Positions 12,951 to 25,198 of a DNA stretch of 64,000 nucleotides are shown piece by piece (the stretch's first letter is position 1; each line of letters opens with the position of its first letter). A program made the translations under genes and the position numbers. This DNA is from Crocodylus rhombifer (lineage: Eukaryota; Chordata; Crocodylia; Crocodylidae): contig JAVSML010024421.1 of the NCBI GenBank assembly GCA_038503035.1, forward strand, positions 124,001 to 188,000, written 5' to 3'. The notes beneath the pieces were generated by a model that was not told the origin of the DNA, made no database searches, and saw nothing but the letters and a program-made list of their open reading frames with translations.

Positions 12951-13668
12951 GGTGCCTTGTTATACATTACACTTGGCACATGTTATATTTAGATCATAGC
13001 ATGTATTTAATACGATTTAGTAAATTTTCTGAACGCTCATATTTTAATGTTTACTATGATCTAAATGTAGACTGTGGTACTGCATTGGAGCCTTGAACAA
13101 ACTATAATGTGGTCCCAGGTCTGAGACTGCAGCATCGCCAGGAAGCTGATCCCAGCCCCTTCACCAGGTAAGAGCCAGTTCATAGCCCACCCCCTCTCCC
13201 ACACTGTACAGGACCCAGTTCAAGGCTCTCCTGCAGTGCAAGGGCTTGATGCCAGTCTTGCCGCAAGACTGCAGTGCACTGTGGCCTTGGACCAGCTCCT
13301 ATGCAGTGTTGGCATTGCAACTGGCTCCCACACCATATCACTGTTGCTTCCAGTCCCCTGCGCTGCACCAGAGCTCAAGAGCCTTGAGCTGGCAAGGTTG
13401 CAATGCAATGCGGGGGTGGAGGAAGCGGGTATTGGGAGCCCAACAAACAGGTCAGCAACAGCTTCCCTCCACCACCACACCTGAGTCCCCTGATCACATT
13501 ACCTCTGTGACACAGTTTAGGTCAGCAGGTGTTAGGTAATGCAATTTGTTAATACTCCTCACTGGAAAAGGCCTAAATTTACTACATTATTGATGGCGCT
13601 TACCACATACTTCACTCCTTGACTGGTCAGATACTAGCATGTGCTAAGTGTAATGTGTAACAAGGCCC
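12951..13668. mobile_element. PIF/Harbinger-like MITE, 718 bp
   Basis: Terminal inverted repeats of about 30 bp: the left arm starts ggtgccttgttatacattac, and the right arm is the reverse complement of gggccttgttacacattaca. The inserted unit is flanked by TTA on both sides (12948-12950 and 13669-13671), the three-base target duplication typical of PIF/Harbinger. No transposase; the interior (about 13100-13500) is GC-richer and gives spurious ORFs in several frames. Confidence 0.75.
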
Positions 13669-13671
13669 TTA

Positions 13672-15533
13672 ATAGGAGGCAGGGTAGATTTTCACCTTTA
13701 TAGACTAACTAAACAAGAGCTCACATTTGATAGACTAAATAAACAATAGTTCACATTTTAATGAGCTGGAGCTTACTATCCAGTTTAACTAGACATCCAG
13801 CTTAACTAGTAACCATCTGACCAAATTACTCATAGATAACTGGATAACTCAGGTCATCAGAAAGATACACAGGGCACTGTGTTTGTATGCAAAAATACTA
13901 CCCAGAGATTAATGGATGTAATTAATACCATTAGATTACAAGGCCAGAAGGAATCATTACAGTCATATGGTCTGATGGCCTGTACAACACAGGCAATAGA
14001 ATTTCACCCAGCAATTCCTCCATAAAGACCATAACTTCTGATTGAACAAGCTACTTCTAAATTGACTGGTTGCTTGGACTGTTTCATTGGCATTCAATTC
14101 CTTTGTCACAAGCATGAGGTGGAGAAGATCAGCAAGAACAAATGTTGTTCCTTAATTGAACTGTGAAGGAGGCCATGACCTGCCATGCTTTTGTTGTGAG
14201 GACTTTAGTAAACCTGATGCTGAGCTCACATGCCTACGTTGGTATAGCTCCAGATTTCGCAAGCTTTAGTTCAGGTGTGCATTGGCTGCAACTATGCAGA
14301 TGTTACTCTTAATACATTTTAAGTACTTAGTTTGCAGTTATGTGTGAATGCAGGAAAAGGTGTGTGCATGTTATGGCAGCTGTCATTATCCTTTCCTGTA
14401 TACGCTGGACAGAGTTTTTAAAAATGATACCTACCTAAGTTTTTACCTGCACAGAAATCTAACTCTGCACAGAAATCTAACTCTGTACTTGCAACCCTCA
14501 AAAGGTGTCTGTGGAAACAGGAATTTCCAGACTTGGGTATTCCAGACTTTCAAAAGTTCTCAGTCCCTAAAGTTGGGGTCCAGTTTTCAAAGGGGCCCCC
14601 TTTGAAACTAAGCTCTTCCTCTTGTGGCATCTCATTCACAAATGAGAACAGAACTTGAAAAAGCCATGCAAATTCAGCTCCTATTTACTGCCAATTCTAG
14701 ACACTGAGCACTTTGAAAATAAGTTCAGTCCTTGATGTGGACAAGCACCAGTATTTCACACTTGTATGCTTGGTTGCTCATGTGTATACATAACTGGTGA
14801 GTTCAACTTAGCCAACAGTTTTTTAGCCCATTCCATCTTATTCACAATAACATTGAATAGAAAGTACTGAGAATGTGTTTAAGTGCTTCATAATAGAACA
14901 ACTAATACAATGCCAAAGTGTCCAGTAAAGTGAAGTGCAGCTTCCTAGAAATCATATGGGGAAAGAATCTCACTAAACTGCATGTTATTTAATTTATTCA
15001 CCATTAATAATCCCTGGTCTACATGTAAAAACTGCCATTTTTATGTCGTTTCTTCTCTTCCCTGTAAAAGCTTTTTAAAATAATAAGTTTATGGTAGTCA
15101 AAAAAGTTTTATGAATTTCCTACTGTTTTAATGACATTTAAGTTATGCAGCCTAATATACTTTTCAAAATTCCTATTTCATCTAATATTCTATATACTGC
15201 TCCTGTTTTTCCTTAATAAATCCAGGTATTTAGGGAATGTATTTAAGGATGTAAAGTATGTGAAAAGATCACTGGACTAAGCTGTAGCTCAAACATTGTT
15301 TATCTACTCAGCTCACTGTAAAGATGGAAAAAAAAGAATGTAAATAATGACCATGCTAACTAAAAAGGCCAGTGCTACTGATCTCCCATACCCCCATAAT
15401 CCTCTGTTTAAGCTTTGTGTGATGATTTCACACCAGACTTTGACTAACAATTACTAGTCTTTCCTTTTTCCCTCTTCCCAGCTCACTCTGATCTCACTGA
15501 CCATAGAGGTTGATGTTATCTATAGATATAGAT
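13672..15533. other. No recognised feature
   Basis: AT-rich DNA. A perfect tandem pair of an 18-bp unit (acagaaatctaactctgc) lies at about 14451-14486. Nothing else is supported. Confidence 0.55.
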
Positions 15534-15830
15534 AAGGGCTATGTGAAGCTTCAGTAGCCAACTCGATTCAGAGGAGATTTGGACAGATTCGGCAACCAAA
15601 TCTTCAAATCCGAATTGAATAGGGAGAACAATTAAAAGGTCTGAATCAAATTGGAAGGCTCCAAATCAATATGGAAAAGATTCAGCGCCGCTTTGGAGAT
15701 TCGGGCATAAACTAATCAGGCGGCGGTCCTCACCATGTTGAACACAGCTGCCTCCAGCTGGTAANNNNNNNNNNGTCCCTCCAGATTGGCCAAATCTGTC
15801 TGAAGCAAATACTTGCTGCTTCACACAGGC
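15534..15830. repeat. Dispersed repeat interrupted by an assembly gap
   Basis: Starts aagggctatgtgaagcttc and has repeated 'attcggcaaccaaatc' and 'ccgaattgaata'-type motifs, like the 'agggctgtgcga' element at 18.07 kb. The sequence is broken by ten Ns at 15765-15774. Family unassigned. Confidence 0.4.
15765..15774. other. Assembly gap (10 N)
   Basis: Ten unresolved bases; the true size is unknown. It lies inside a repeat, a usual cause of gaps. Confidence 1.
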
Positions 15831-16281
15831 ATAAGATAGATGCAGACATAACCTGCCATAAATCAGTTTTAAACTAATTTAAACTGGCTTTCTTTAGAGA
15901 TGATCTGTTTGAAATAGGATCACATTGTTGCTTCTGCTGTTATTAGACCTCTTTTTCCAGGTGGTTTGCCAGTAGCAAGTCAAAAATAATGTTTTGTTTC
16001 TGAGTTAAGCCTCAGCCTAAGCAAGTTTCTATCTAGTTGTCTGTTGATGTATCTCAGTTATTGACTGATTTGATATCATCTGTGGAACCCTGTGTAAAGT
16101 AAAACTTTAATAATTTTATATTTTACAGCTTGAACTTATATAGAAAGGTACATGTTAAAGAATGTCAAAGCAGATGTATGGTGCAACTCTGGAGCTCTTT
16201 GTTTCTTCACTAGACAGTATATAAGAAGACCTGGGCACATACTCATTCAATGAGACAAACTTTCTATTTTACCTTCTACAC

Positions 16282-16459
16282 CAGGGGTGGTCAACTTTTT
16301 AGCAGGTGTGCCACAAATTAAGTATACCACAAGTGAAGGTCTGCTCCCTCCCTCCACATTCCAGTCTGCTCCCGCTCCCTGCTCCCTCCTCAAACTGCTG
16401 TGTGCCAAACAGCAGCTCCCCATGCCCCTTGTGGCAAACTCTGAAAATTAGCCACCCCG
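16282..16459. mobile_element. hAT-type MITE, 178 bp
   Basis: The left end is caggggtggtcaactttt and the right end is the complement of cggggtggctaattttc. Flanks ttctacac (16274-16281) and atctacag (16460-16467) agree at 6 of 8 bases, fitting the 8-bp hAT target duplication. Non-autonomous. Confidence 0.75.
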
Positions 16460-16467
16460 ATCTACAG

Positions 16468-17030
16468 TGCACAATGTACAAGTTTGTGTACATCGTTCCC
16501 ATAAGCCAAATCTTAAGTTCATACCATTTGAAATGATTAATGATCACAAGGCACTTTGCTTATGATTAAAGTCTTACTCTCTGTCCTGGTCAAGTTCTAA
16601 TTTGGATAATTACATTTAGTCTATTTAACATTCTCCTTATAGTTTCAGTTTTACATAGGATTTGTTTCATAGTAACATTCTCCTTACATAGTTTCAGTGG
16701 TAACCTGCTGCTATGTTCTTTGTAAGCAGGTGTACACAGATGGTGTATTTCAGTAACAAGTGGAGTGATTTCTGTGAAAGCACCATAGGTAGTTTATGGA
16801 TCTGTACTGTATAAAGGTCCATTTAGGGCTATAGTTTATTTTAATACTTATTTTTTACAATATAGACCTAAATGGGCTATATAAAATAAAGACCCAATAA
16901 TAAGCTCTAAATCTCAGATCAGTTCCTTCTATAATTTGTTAGTAATCAGTTTTGTCTGCTTCCCAATTCTGCATCTCTTAGATTCATGGTAAAGATGACA
17001 CTTTTATTCTTACTTATTAGTTTAATATAC
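16468..17030. other. No recognised feature
   Basis: AT-rich. The motif aacattctccttatagtttc recurs with small changes 46 bp later (about 16629 and 16675), a tiny tandem duplication. Confidence 0.55.
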
Positions 17031-17700
17031 TGCCCTTCCCAACAAGAGCTCAGAGTGACTTATAGAAGATAGCTAAATAACTTTAAAATACAAGAGAATA
17101 AAACAGGAAAAGTAAAAAAAACTTATAAAAGCCAGTAGAGTATTAAAACATACTGTAGAATAAACACCCCTGAGCAATAGCCCAGCTTAGACTTGCCTGC
17201 TAAACACCTCTCCAATTATGAAAGTCTTGAAAGGTGTGCTTCCGGAAAATGTCCAGGTCTGGCCTTGGGAGGGTCTCAAGGAGGAGGGAGTTCCAGGGCT
17301 GAGGGATGACTACTGGGAACTACCTCCCATGTGTTTTCACTATGTAAACTTGGTGCATTGATGGTACTTGCAGGAGTTTGTTCTTGGCTGATCTTAGGAA
17401 TTACATTGAGGCATAAAAGGGAAGGTAATTCACTCTGAATTAGGTCATTGTTACCTGTGAACACCAAGCGCTCCCTAAGAGGAGACTCAGTCTTGTCAGT
17501 CCTCCAGGCATTCCACACTGCATCACTCCTCACCTCCACCCTGTTATAACTGGCTGCTGTCATACGTGCTGGAGCAGTTTTGCCCATTTTCCTTTTGTTG
17601 CACTTCTTAATCAAAGAGCTCTCTCTCCAATAACCAGCTCTGTCCTCACTCTCTACCCAAGTGTAGCCCCTCATCATGCTCCTACCCCCCCAACCCTGGA
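17031..17700. repeat. Possible decayed dispersed repeat
   Basis: Contains the sequence order 'gagctcagagtgacttat', an A-rich 'aataaaacaggaaaag' stretch and 'aggagggagttccagggctg', which resembles a repeat widespread in sauropsids. I cannot name the family. The long minus-strand frame over 17276-18094 has no recognisable domain. Confidence 0.35.
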
Positions 17701-18070
17701 CTAGGGACAGACATTCAAAAAGCCTGGGCCTGATAAGCCGAATAAGTCTTTGCAGTTTAGTCCAGCCTTTGGAGCATGAACTGGTTTTCAAGTGGATAGA
17801 TGTTTGGCTAGCAACCCTCCCTTCCACAGGGAAGATGAGCTGAGGAGGGGGTCTGGCCAGGCCCCGGGAGGCCCATCTCAGCAGCTCCCTGACAGCCAGG
17901 AGCAATCCCGGCACACAGAATTGCCCAGCCCCAGAGGGGACCTCTTCCCCCTCTTCCTTCTCCCCCACTGACATGGGCTGGGAGGGGGGCCTGTTTGGTG
18001 CTGGGGGGCTCTTCTCCCTCTGCCCCACCCCATGGTGGCGGGGAGGTGAGAGCTCTGTGAGGCTGCCTGG

Positions 18071-18520
18071 TAGGGCTGTGCGACATTTTGCCACCAGTTT
18101 TGTTTTGATGCTGTTTCAACTTGTTTTGAGGTTGAAGCAGCAAAATCTAAATGAAACAGAAATCCTTGAAACAGCCTCAAAACAAAACGAGGCAAGTCAA
18201 AACGTTTCGCCATTTCAGTGCTATTTTGATGTTTCACCCATAGGCTACAATGGGAAAGGTCGAAACAGCCTATAACTTTGTCATTTCTGGCCTGATTTGG
18301 ATGAAACCTGCAGGAATGGTCGCCCCTTCTGAGGGCATGAAGCCTGCCATGCTTAAGGAGATATGTGTGGGGGTTCAGGGAAACTAAACCCCAAAACCTT
18401 GAAAGCAAAACTCATGTCACATGTATGTGTTAAGCCACAGCAGGGTCAAAACTGCAGGCATGCTAGCCCCTGCTGAGGCCACAAAGCCTGCCAGCTTTCA
18501 AGGAGTACCCCCCAGCATGA
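18071..18520. repeat. 'Agggctgtgcga' dispersed repeat with internal duplication
   Basis: Begins tagggctgtgcgacatttt and is rich in 'gaaac' and 'ttttgttttga' motifs. Two parallel blocks (about 18306-18365 and 18449-18510) share 'ctgcaggmatg', 'gcccctkctgagg' and 'aagcctgcca'. The right end was not located. The surrounding 17.8-18.85 kb is GC-rich. Confidence 0.4.
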
Positions 18521-18923
18521 AACAGAGCCCCCCTCCCCACCCTTCAGGACAACCAACCCAGCATGGCCCTGTTAAGGTGAAGGGGGCTGGGGAAAAGGTT
18601 AATTCCTCCCTCCCTCCCTTCCCTGCAGCAGGGGTCTGCCAGCTCCAGGGGCCACCAGTGCAGCCCCCTCCTCTCTGCTCCCCAGCAGACAGACTGCCCC
18701 GACTGTGGTGGGGGAAGAGGGGAAGGAGGGAAGAATTAACCCCCTTCCTGCACATTTTGCCTTAATAGGGCCATGCCGGCTGGTGTCTCTGCTAGGGCCT
18801 GTCCCTGCTCCGGCTAAAAAGTGAAGGAGCAGGGTCAGCCCTGCAGCTGGAGCAGAGAGCCCTGCCCAGCTCAGAGAGCATGCCGGGATGCTGGGGGTGT
18901 CAAGTTAATCTTAAATCATCAAG

Positions 18924-20230
18924 GGGTCTGGGACGGACGTTGCATAAACTGGTTTGAGCCAAATCAGTTAAGTCTGATGATACAAGCAGACAAGGTTCTT
19001 TGGGTGAATCTGATATCTTTTATTAGATCAACTTAAATAGTTAGAAAAAAAAAAATTTAAGCAAGCTTTCAGGTTTAAAAACCCTCCATCAGGCTGAGGA
19101 AGTTTCAGCAGGTGGTGTGTGCTCTTCCTGGATGGAATGAAAAGTAAAGAAGCCGGAGGCTGGGCTGCATGCAAGACAGGCAGTCAGTGAAGATGTAAAT
19201 TGAGGAGCCAGTGGGTAAGAGACAGGCTGGGTGGGGTGGAGAAGGGGGATGAATAGTGGAGATGTACCTGGGGAGTCAGATGTCAGGCAGGTTATAATGC
19301 GTCATAAATCCAATATCTATATTTAGTCCATGGTTTTTACTATCCAGAAGGCTGATGACGTGGAGTTCGTGGGCTCATCTCTGGGAAGTGTTTTGTAAGT
19401 TTCCTTTGAGGATTAGAACTGAGACACTGGAGAGAGAGTGGTTTTCTTGTGAGAAATGTGCTCCCACAGGTAACTGGGTATTCCTGTCTTTGATAGATTT
19501 CCAGTGTGCATTCATTCTGGTGCGCAGTTGTTGTTTAGTCTCTCCTACGTATTTTCCATCAGGGCATTTGGTGCATTGGATGAGATAAATTACTCTGGAG
19601 GTACTGTTGTAAGAACTGGGAATAATGATGGCTCTGTTGTGGGGTGTAGTAATTGTGGGGGTGGTGGAGAGGGGTTAGCAGGTTTTGCATGTCTTGTCAT
19701 AGCATGGTCTAAATTACTTTGGTGTGTTTTGGGCCTGAGGAAGTTTGCTTCTGGTGATGAGATTAGCGAGGTTCGGTGCTTGTTTGAAGGCTAGGATGGG
19801 TGGCTCTGGGAAGTTCTCTTTAAGAATGGGGTCTCTTTCCAGTATGGCTTGCAGTTGTTTGAGGATTTTCTGTATGGGTTCAAGGGAGGGGTGGTATGTC
19901 ATAACCAGTGGTGTGTGAGTCATGGGGGGGGGCGGGTTCTTCTGCACTGCAGCAATTCTTCACGTGGTAACTGGGTGGCTCTTTCAGATGTGTGCTCTAT
20001 CTCTCTGGAGGAGTGTCCTTCCGGAGTGAAAGCCTTTTTAAGATTGGTGAGGTGGCAATCCTGGGTGTTCTACTCAGCGCAAATTCTATTAAGTCTGATA
20101 CTACACTCAACCAGGTTTATCTCAAACCAGTTTTGGCCATTTTCAAACTAGCTGATGTGCACTAAATGTCTGCTCTGTTACAGGTTTAAACCAGTTTCTG
20201 ATCACTTAAACTGGTTTATGTGTAATATCT
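18924..20230. mobile_element. MITE with ~35-bp inverted ends, split by a Penelope insertion
   Basis: The left end (about 18928-18960: gggacggacgttgcataaac and tggtttgagcc) matches the complement of the right end (about 20195-20230: aaactggtttatgtgtaata and tctatccc). Removing 18985-20088 plus one copy of the duplicated target restores one continuous short element. No coding content of its own. Confidence 0.6.
18985..20088 (-). mobile_element. Penelope-like element, 5'-truncated, GIY-YIG part
   Basis: On the minus strand the RT-to-endonuclease linker (frame 19947-19714: MTHTPLVMTYHPSLEPIQKI, then EPPILAFKQAPNLANLI) is followed at about 19600-19440 by YLIQCTKCPDGKYVGETKQQ and LRTRMNAHWKSI, the start of a GIY-YIG endonuclease as found in Penelope-like elements. 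The tail has SLMEGF, then a poly-T stretch and gatctaataaaagatatc. The RT core is absent. It is flanked by ttaagtctgatgataca (18968-18984) and ttaagtctgatactaca (20089-20105), 15 of 17 bases identical: a target-site duplication. Confidence 0.85.
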
Positions 20231-20803
20231 ATCCCTAGCCCCAAGCACCTGGGAATCCAAAAGCATGTGTTGAAGCATCCCCACCCTCCTGGGTATGAAT
20301 CACAAGCACACTGCAGAGGTCGCTTAAGGGCAGGCTACTGAGCTTTATTAAATTCCATGTTTAGGAAAGAAGGGAAAGCAAAAAAAGTGAAAAGTCCCCC
20401 AAATGCAGGTCACCCACCCGCTGGGAACCTCAATGCATGCTGTGAGCACTCCCTTCCCCTACACTCCTGAATATATAGTAATTCCTCAAGAACTCCACCT
20501 GTAGACATTCTTATTCTGAAATAACTCTTGTTGAATATCTAAGTGGATGCAAAATTGTTTTCCACATTATTGTACATGGAACACAGTCTTCTATAGCAGG
20601 AATATATTCTCTTTTTGAAGAGTGTATATAAGGTCACTTCCAAAATCTATGAGGTCAGTGGAAAGATACCTGCTAATTCCAGTGAGCTTCAAGTCGGATC
20701 CAGCATTTCCATTTGTATTAATGGACTAACAAACTCCTAACTGTTAGTTCTGATGTCTTACTGATTTTTACTTTGATCCCAAATGCATAGTAGGATAGCA
20801 CTG
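20231..20803. other. No recognised feature
   Basis: No gene or repeat recognised. It separates the split MITE from the 20.8-kb inverted-repeat element. Confidence 0.5.
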
Positions 20804-21406
20804 GGTGCAGACAGAAGTGCAGCTACCAGCTGTAACTCAGAACCTGTTCTGCAAAGGGATTTGAGTTACAACGTTACCCCAGACCAAACAGAAGTTCACT
20901 GGTGGTTCCAAAGTGGGGAGGGAGGGACAGAAAATTTGGCTGTGGGTTGGGAACCTGCACCCAGGTTCCCATAGCAGCAGCCACAGCTCTCTGCCAGTGC
21001 TCACTGTTTTCAGAATGGGAGGGGGGACAGGCAGCAGAGCGAATTCGTTTTTGAGGCTCCCCTGCTGGTGCTGAATCATGGGATGGGTGAATTAGAGCGC
21101 CTCCACCTCAGGGTGGGAGGGCTCCAATACAGCTGTCCCACCTTGCAGGGGGGCTGAAAACCCTCAAAGTGAACTCCCTCTATTCCCTTCTCCCCTCCCA
21201 TTCTGAAAACAGGGACAGACTGGGAGCTCCACAGGCGCAAGTTACTGAAGACGCTACAGTTTGAAACGTCTTTATCTGATACCTCATGCAACAAGGGGTT
21301 AGATTTTCACCCATTGGTGATTTTTTAAGCTGTCTGCACTTGTGTTTGGTCACAGCTAGGCTGCTTTCTGGGGCCAAATTGGGCAAAAACTGTCACTTCT
21401 GTCTGC
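20804..21406 (+). mobile_element. ~600-bp element with 'ggtgcagacagaagtg' ends, copy 1
   Basis: Starts ggtgcagacagaagtgcagc and ends cacttctgtctgc, so it has inverted ends of about 16 bp. The inside has 'gaccaaacagaagttcactg' and gttactgtgacca-type blocks shared with the copy at 30804-31391, which lies in the opposite orientation. Non-coding; the superfamily is not clear because I could not fix a target duplication. Confidence 0.7.
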
Positions 21407-24400
21407 TTGTCAGAAAAGCGTGAGAACATTTCTATTAGCTAATGTTTCCAAAACAACTAATTCACCCCAAAAGAATCTGGGAAAAGGAGCATCAACTTCC
21501 CAGTTCGGAAGGATGTCTAACGATAACAAAAGTTATACAGCATTACTTAATATTAAAGACTTCAATTTTAATGTTTCATTATAAGAGTGCTTCTGTTTAA
21601 ACTTGTTTAGTGGGGAACAAACATGAATGTGCAGTCACAGACCTTTTATATAAGCAGTGATGGGTAAATCATCAATCTATGTGAGGAAATCTTATGCCTT
21701 ACTCTGGAATGTGTAAGCGAAATATATTAATCTCATAGAGCGCTTTTATTCCTGAATAACTCCATGTGTAAACATACTCTGAAATGAGTACCTTGTCCCT
21801 GCTTAGCTGAATATTTAGTTTGAAAGTAGATTATCATTTCTTGATCCAGAATAAAAGTGCTTATTCCCTGTTTAGTTTATGATGTCTGGATGTAGTTGTT
21901 CAGAAATTAATAATTCAATTAACAACCTCCCTTAATCCAAATTACCTTTCAAATGGAGTTAAATCCACAGCACATTTCTGCGTCCAAGGGAAGAATTTAC
22001 TGTCTTTTGCACTCTCCCCTCCCAGGCAGTAATCTCAAAGTACACCTTCATGGTGGCCTCTTTCTGGCAGACCATAGCAGGTTGGGATTCTTTGGCACCC
22101 GCTGACATAGCTCCTGGCACAGCCAGGACAGCAGCGCTGATGAAACACACTGTCTCTATTGGCCTGGGTAAGGAGAGTGCCTGGGTTTGTTGGGGTTTTT
22201 AACAGTTTTAACCGCTTTTAAATTTGCTACAAGATTTTGAATAATAAAAAGCCAAATGCCTTTTCAAGACCCTACCAGTTACCATGTCACAAGTTGCCAG
22301 GTTCTTGAAAGTGGTTGGAAAGAACTGAGGCGTGGAGTCCATTTGGTTGTTGTTATGTTTCGGCTTCTGAAGGGCTCAGTCAGTTATGACATTTAGAGAG
22401 CAGCTGCCACAGACTGCAGCTTTCTCATTGTTTTGTTGTAGTTTCTGCAAAGGAGTGGCAGCCGCTTACATCATTTCCAGTAATGAAGTGCCTGGGGCTC
22501 TTTTATGACTTGCACTCTCTGCCTCTCTGGATTTGTACAGTATGTGCTGTGTGGCTCCAGGAAACTGAGGATTTGTTTTGACATGTGAAAGCAACTGTAC
22601 TGTTCCTTTTCTACACATTTCACCATATGACCTGTCAGTTTTTTTCTCCACTTAATAACAATGTTATTCTTAATTAACTGGGTAGAAACATGTTCACAAT
22701 ATGAACTATTTTCTTTGTTGGGTGCATTTACCAGAAGGTCGAAAAAACATCTACATTATTTAGCATTAGAAACTGTCCAAAATGCTGTTAAGATACCAAT
22801 ACTCAACAGGTACTGTTTATTGGCTTCCTTTGTAGAATGAGATGACCAATGTTATTACTACCTGAGATCAACTTTAAAGGGCCTCACCACATATAGGACC
22901 TCCAGGTCCCCTCGTGTTAGCTTCCATATGTGTTAAATAGAAATAACAATACCCTTGCTTTGCTGGCATGTTCTGAGAGTTAATTATTTAATGGGCTAAA
23001 TTTACACCCACTGATTCACAGAAATACTGTGCCTCAAGGGGAATCATCCAAAGTACCATCACCTATCCATTGGGTGGGGGCTGTTTCTGTGTCCTCCAAG
23101 AACACAGAAACCCTGCATGGTACGTCTGAAAGGAGACGCAATATGCTTCATCAGATAGTCCAATACTGTTATAGTGTTGTACATAAAACTTTTCTGCGCC
23201 AATACATTTTTTAACATCATCTGAGCAAGCACATGTTCAATTTCATCATCCCCAAAATTTTCAGGTTTGTATTTCCAATATGCAAAGAATACTCTCAAGA
23301 CCATGAATCTCCTCAGTCACTTGTGGTGTTTGTGTGCTGATGAAACATGCCAGCTACATTCTTGGTAATTTTTTTAAGTTCTGGTATAAAACCTTCTGCT
23401 GTATCAGTAGTAGCAGATTCCCCTAAACATCAGCATTTGCAACAAATGCTTTTTTGTTACATCACACCCAGTCAGGAGACTTAGACAAAATTCAGAATCC
23501 TGTTCAAAAATGACATTTTCTTATCTCCTGATATTTTCCCTATCATGAGCTACTTAAAACAGCACCTTAGTCCGCATCTCATATAAAAACTTTGCAGATT
23601 AAAGGTTATGTGAGGAGTTCATTTTTAATCAATTCCTCCTACCCCACCCCAGAAGCTGATTTTTCAATTTATTTTATGGCACTTTCAAAACCCTAATTAT
23701 TTTAGTGAGCTTTTCTTTTTCATCATTGCTTAATATGTTTGAATCAACCAATGCAGAATTTCACATTCACCAACATCTAATCACAAACTAATACCGGGAT
23801 CTTTAGAAAAATAATCCATGTGTGATTTCATGTCTTTGTTCAGCCTTTATTCCACAGCCAAATAAAATGCATTCTTACAGCAGTAAAAAGACATGCAATG
23901 TAGACCTGAGGTGGCCAAATTAATGTCATAATGGCTTCTGGCTCAGCAAGCACATACAGTACAAAAACAGGTAGCGGAACAGCTGTAGTGTAGTGACCAT
24001 TTATGTGGGTGGCACAGATGTCTGCCAGTTAAAATGACCTGATAAATCATCTCTTTCCTTATGATTATTGTTAGACCATTGCTGACATGTTCATGACTGA
24101 ACGTATGCATACATTAATGCCTGTATTTACTTTCCCCAAAACATATAACATTTTGTGATTGGATTTGGGTTCCTACTTTTTTAATTGAAAGCATTTAAAA
24201 AATAGCCAACTAACCCTGAAGGCTGGATTTTCTTAAATCTCTGTGCTGTGCTTTGCTAATGTAATTCTATGTGCAAAAAGGTAAAATTTTCCAAGCTGGA
24301 AACCTGAAGTTAAGCTTCAAATCCATAGTCAGATAAGCTGAGCTGATGTTTAGAATGGTGGACCATAGAGCCTCTTGAAGCACTGTTTTTCCTTACACTG

Positions 24401-24860
24401 CGTAAGCCCCTAACACTGCAAAAGATGTGTGCGTAGACTCAACTTTATATGCTGTCCCCTTGACTCCAGTCTCCCATCACTGACTTGAGGGAGACTATTT
24501 ACAGTGAGTAAAATTAAGCATGCACATCAATCTTTTCAGAACTGAAATGATATATTTAGTATACAACGTATCCATGATAACTGTTGGCTATTACTTTAAA
24601 TCTCTTACATAGTTATTTTTCATGTTTACAGGATATTTTAGTGTGACCTGAGGACCCATTACAATTTACAAGACACTTGTGGCATTCAGAAATACATAGG
24701 TTTAAGTATAATTCATGGTAAACAGACTTTAACATGAGATGCTCTTTGAATCTCATGAGCACAGTAAAAGCAAATACCATCTTCACTGGCCATAGAATTG
24801 CCTTTAGAAATCCAGCTTAAATTTGGGTTTATGCAGTAATTGATGTTGTAATGCCTAGAT
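21407..24860. other. No recognised feature
   Basis: Intron-like AT-rich DNA. No supported exon, RNA gene or repeat. The last eight bases (gcctagat) are the target copy of the next hAT element. Confidence 0.55.
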
Positions 24861-25161
24861 CAGTGGTTCTGAACCTTTATAGACTTAAAGGTTAAAGACC
24901 CTTTGAAATATGCTAGTTAAAGTTTTTACGTGTTGACTATGGAAAAATAATAGAGCTGTTGTTGTGTTGCAAAGAAGTCAGAAAGCCCAGAACACTCAGA
25001 ATGTTTTTAACACCATGGATTCCTAGTTGAAATCTCGGGGTTTATCTTGTGAATAATGTTTGCATACCCAATAATGCTAGCATCGCATGGCACCCCAGGG
25101 CACCCTTGAAAGGATCTCAAGACACCCCAGGGTGCAATGGCACCCTAACTGAAAATCACTG
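24861..25161. mobile_element. hAT-type MITE, 301 bp
   Basis: Ends are cagtggttctgaacc on the left and the complement of cagtgattttcagtt on the right. Flanks gcctagat (24853-24860) and gtgtagat (25162-25169) match at 6 of 8 bases, as expected for an old 8-bp hAT duplication. The interior has the 'ggcaccccagggcaccctt' motif. Confidence 0.8.
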
Positions 25162-25198
25162 GTGTAGATGGTATCCAGGTTGTAACTGCATTGGTATA

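Noticed and set aside
17276..18094. 272-codon open frame on the minus strand
   Set aside because: No domain, no methionine context, biased composition and overlap with dispersed repeats. GC-rich DNA gives such frames by chance.
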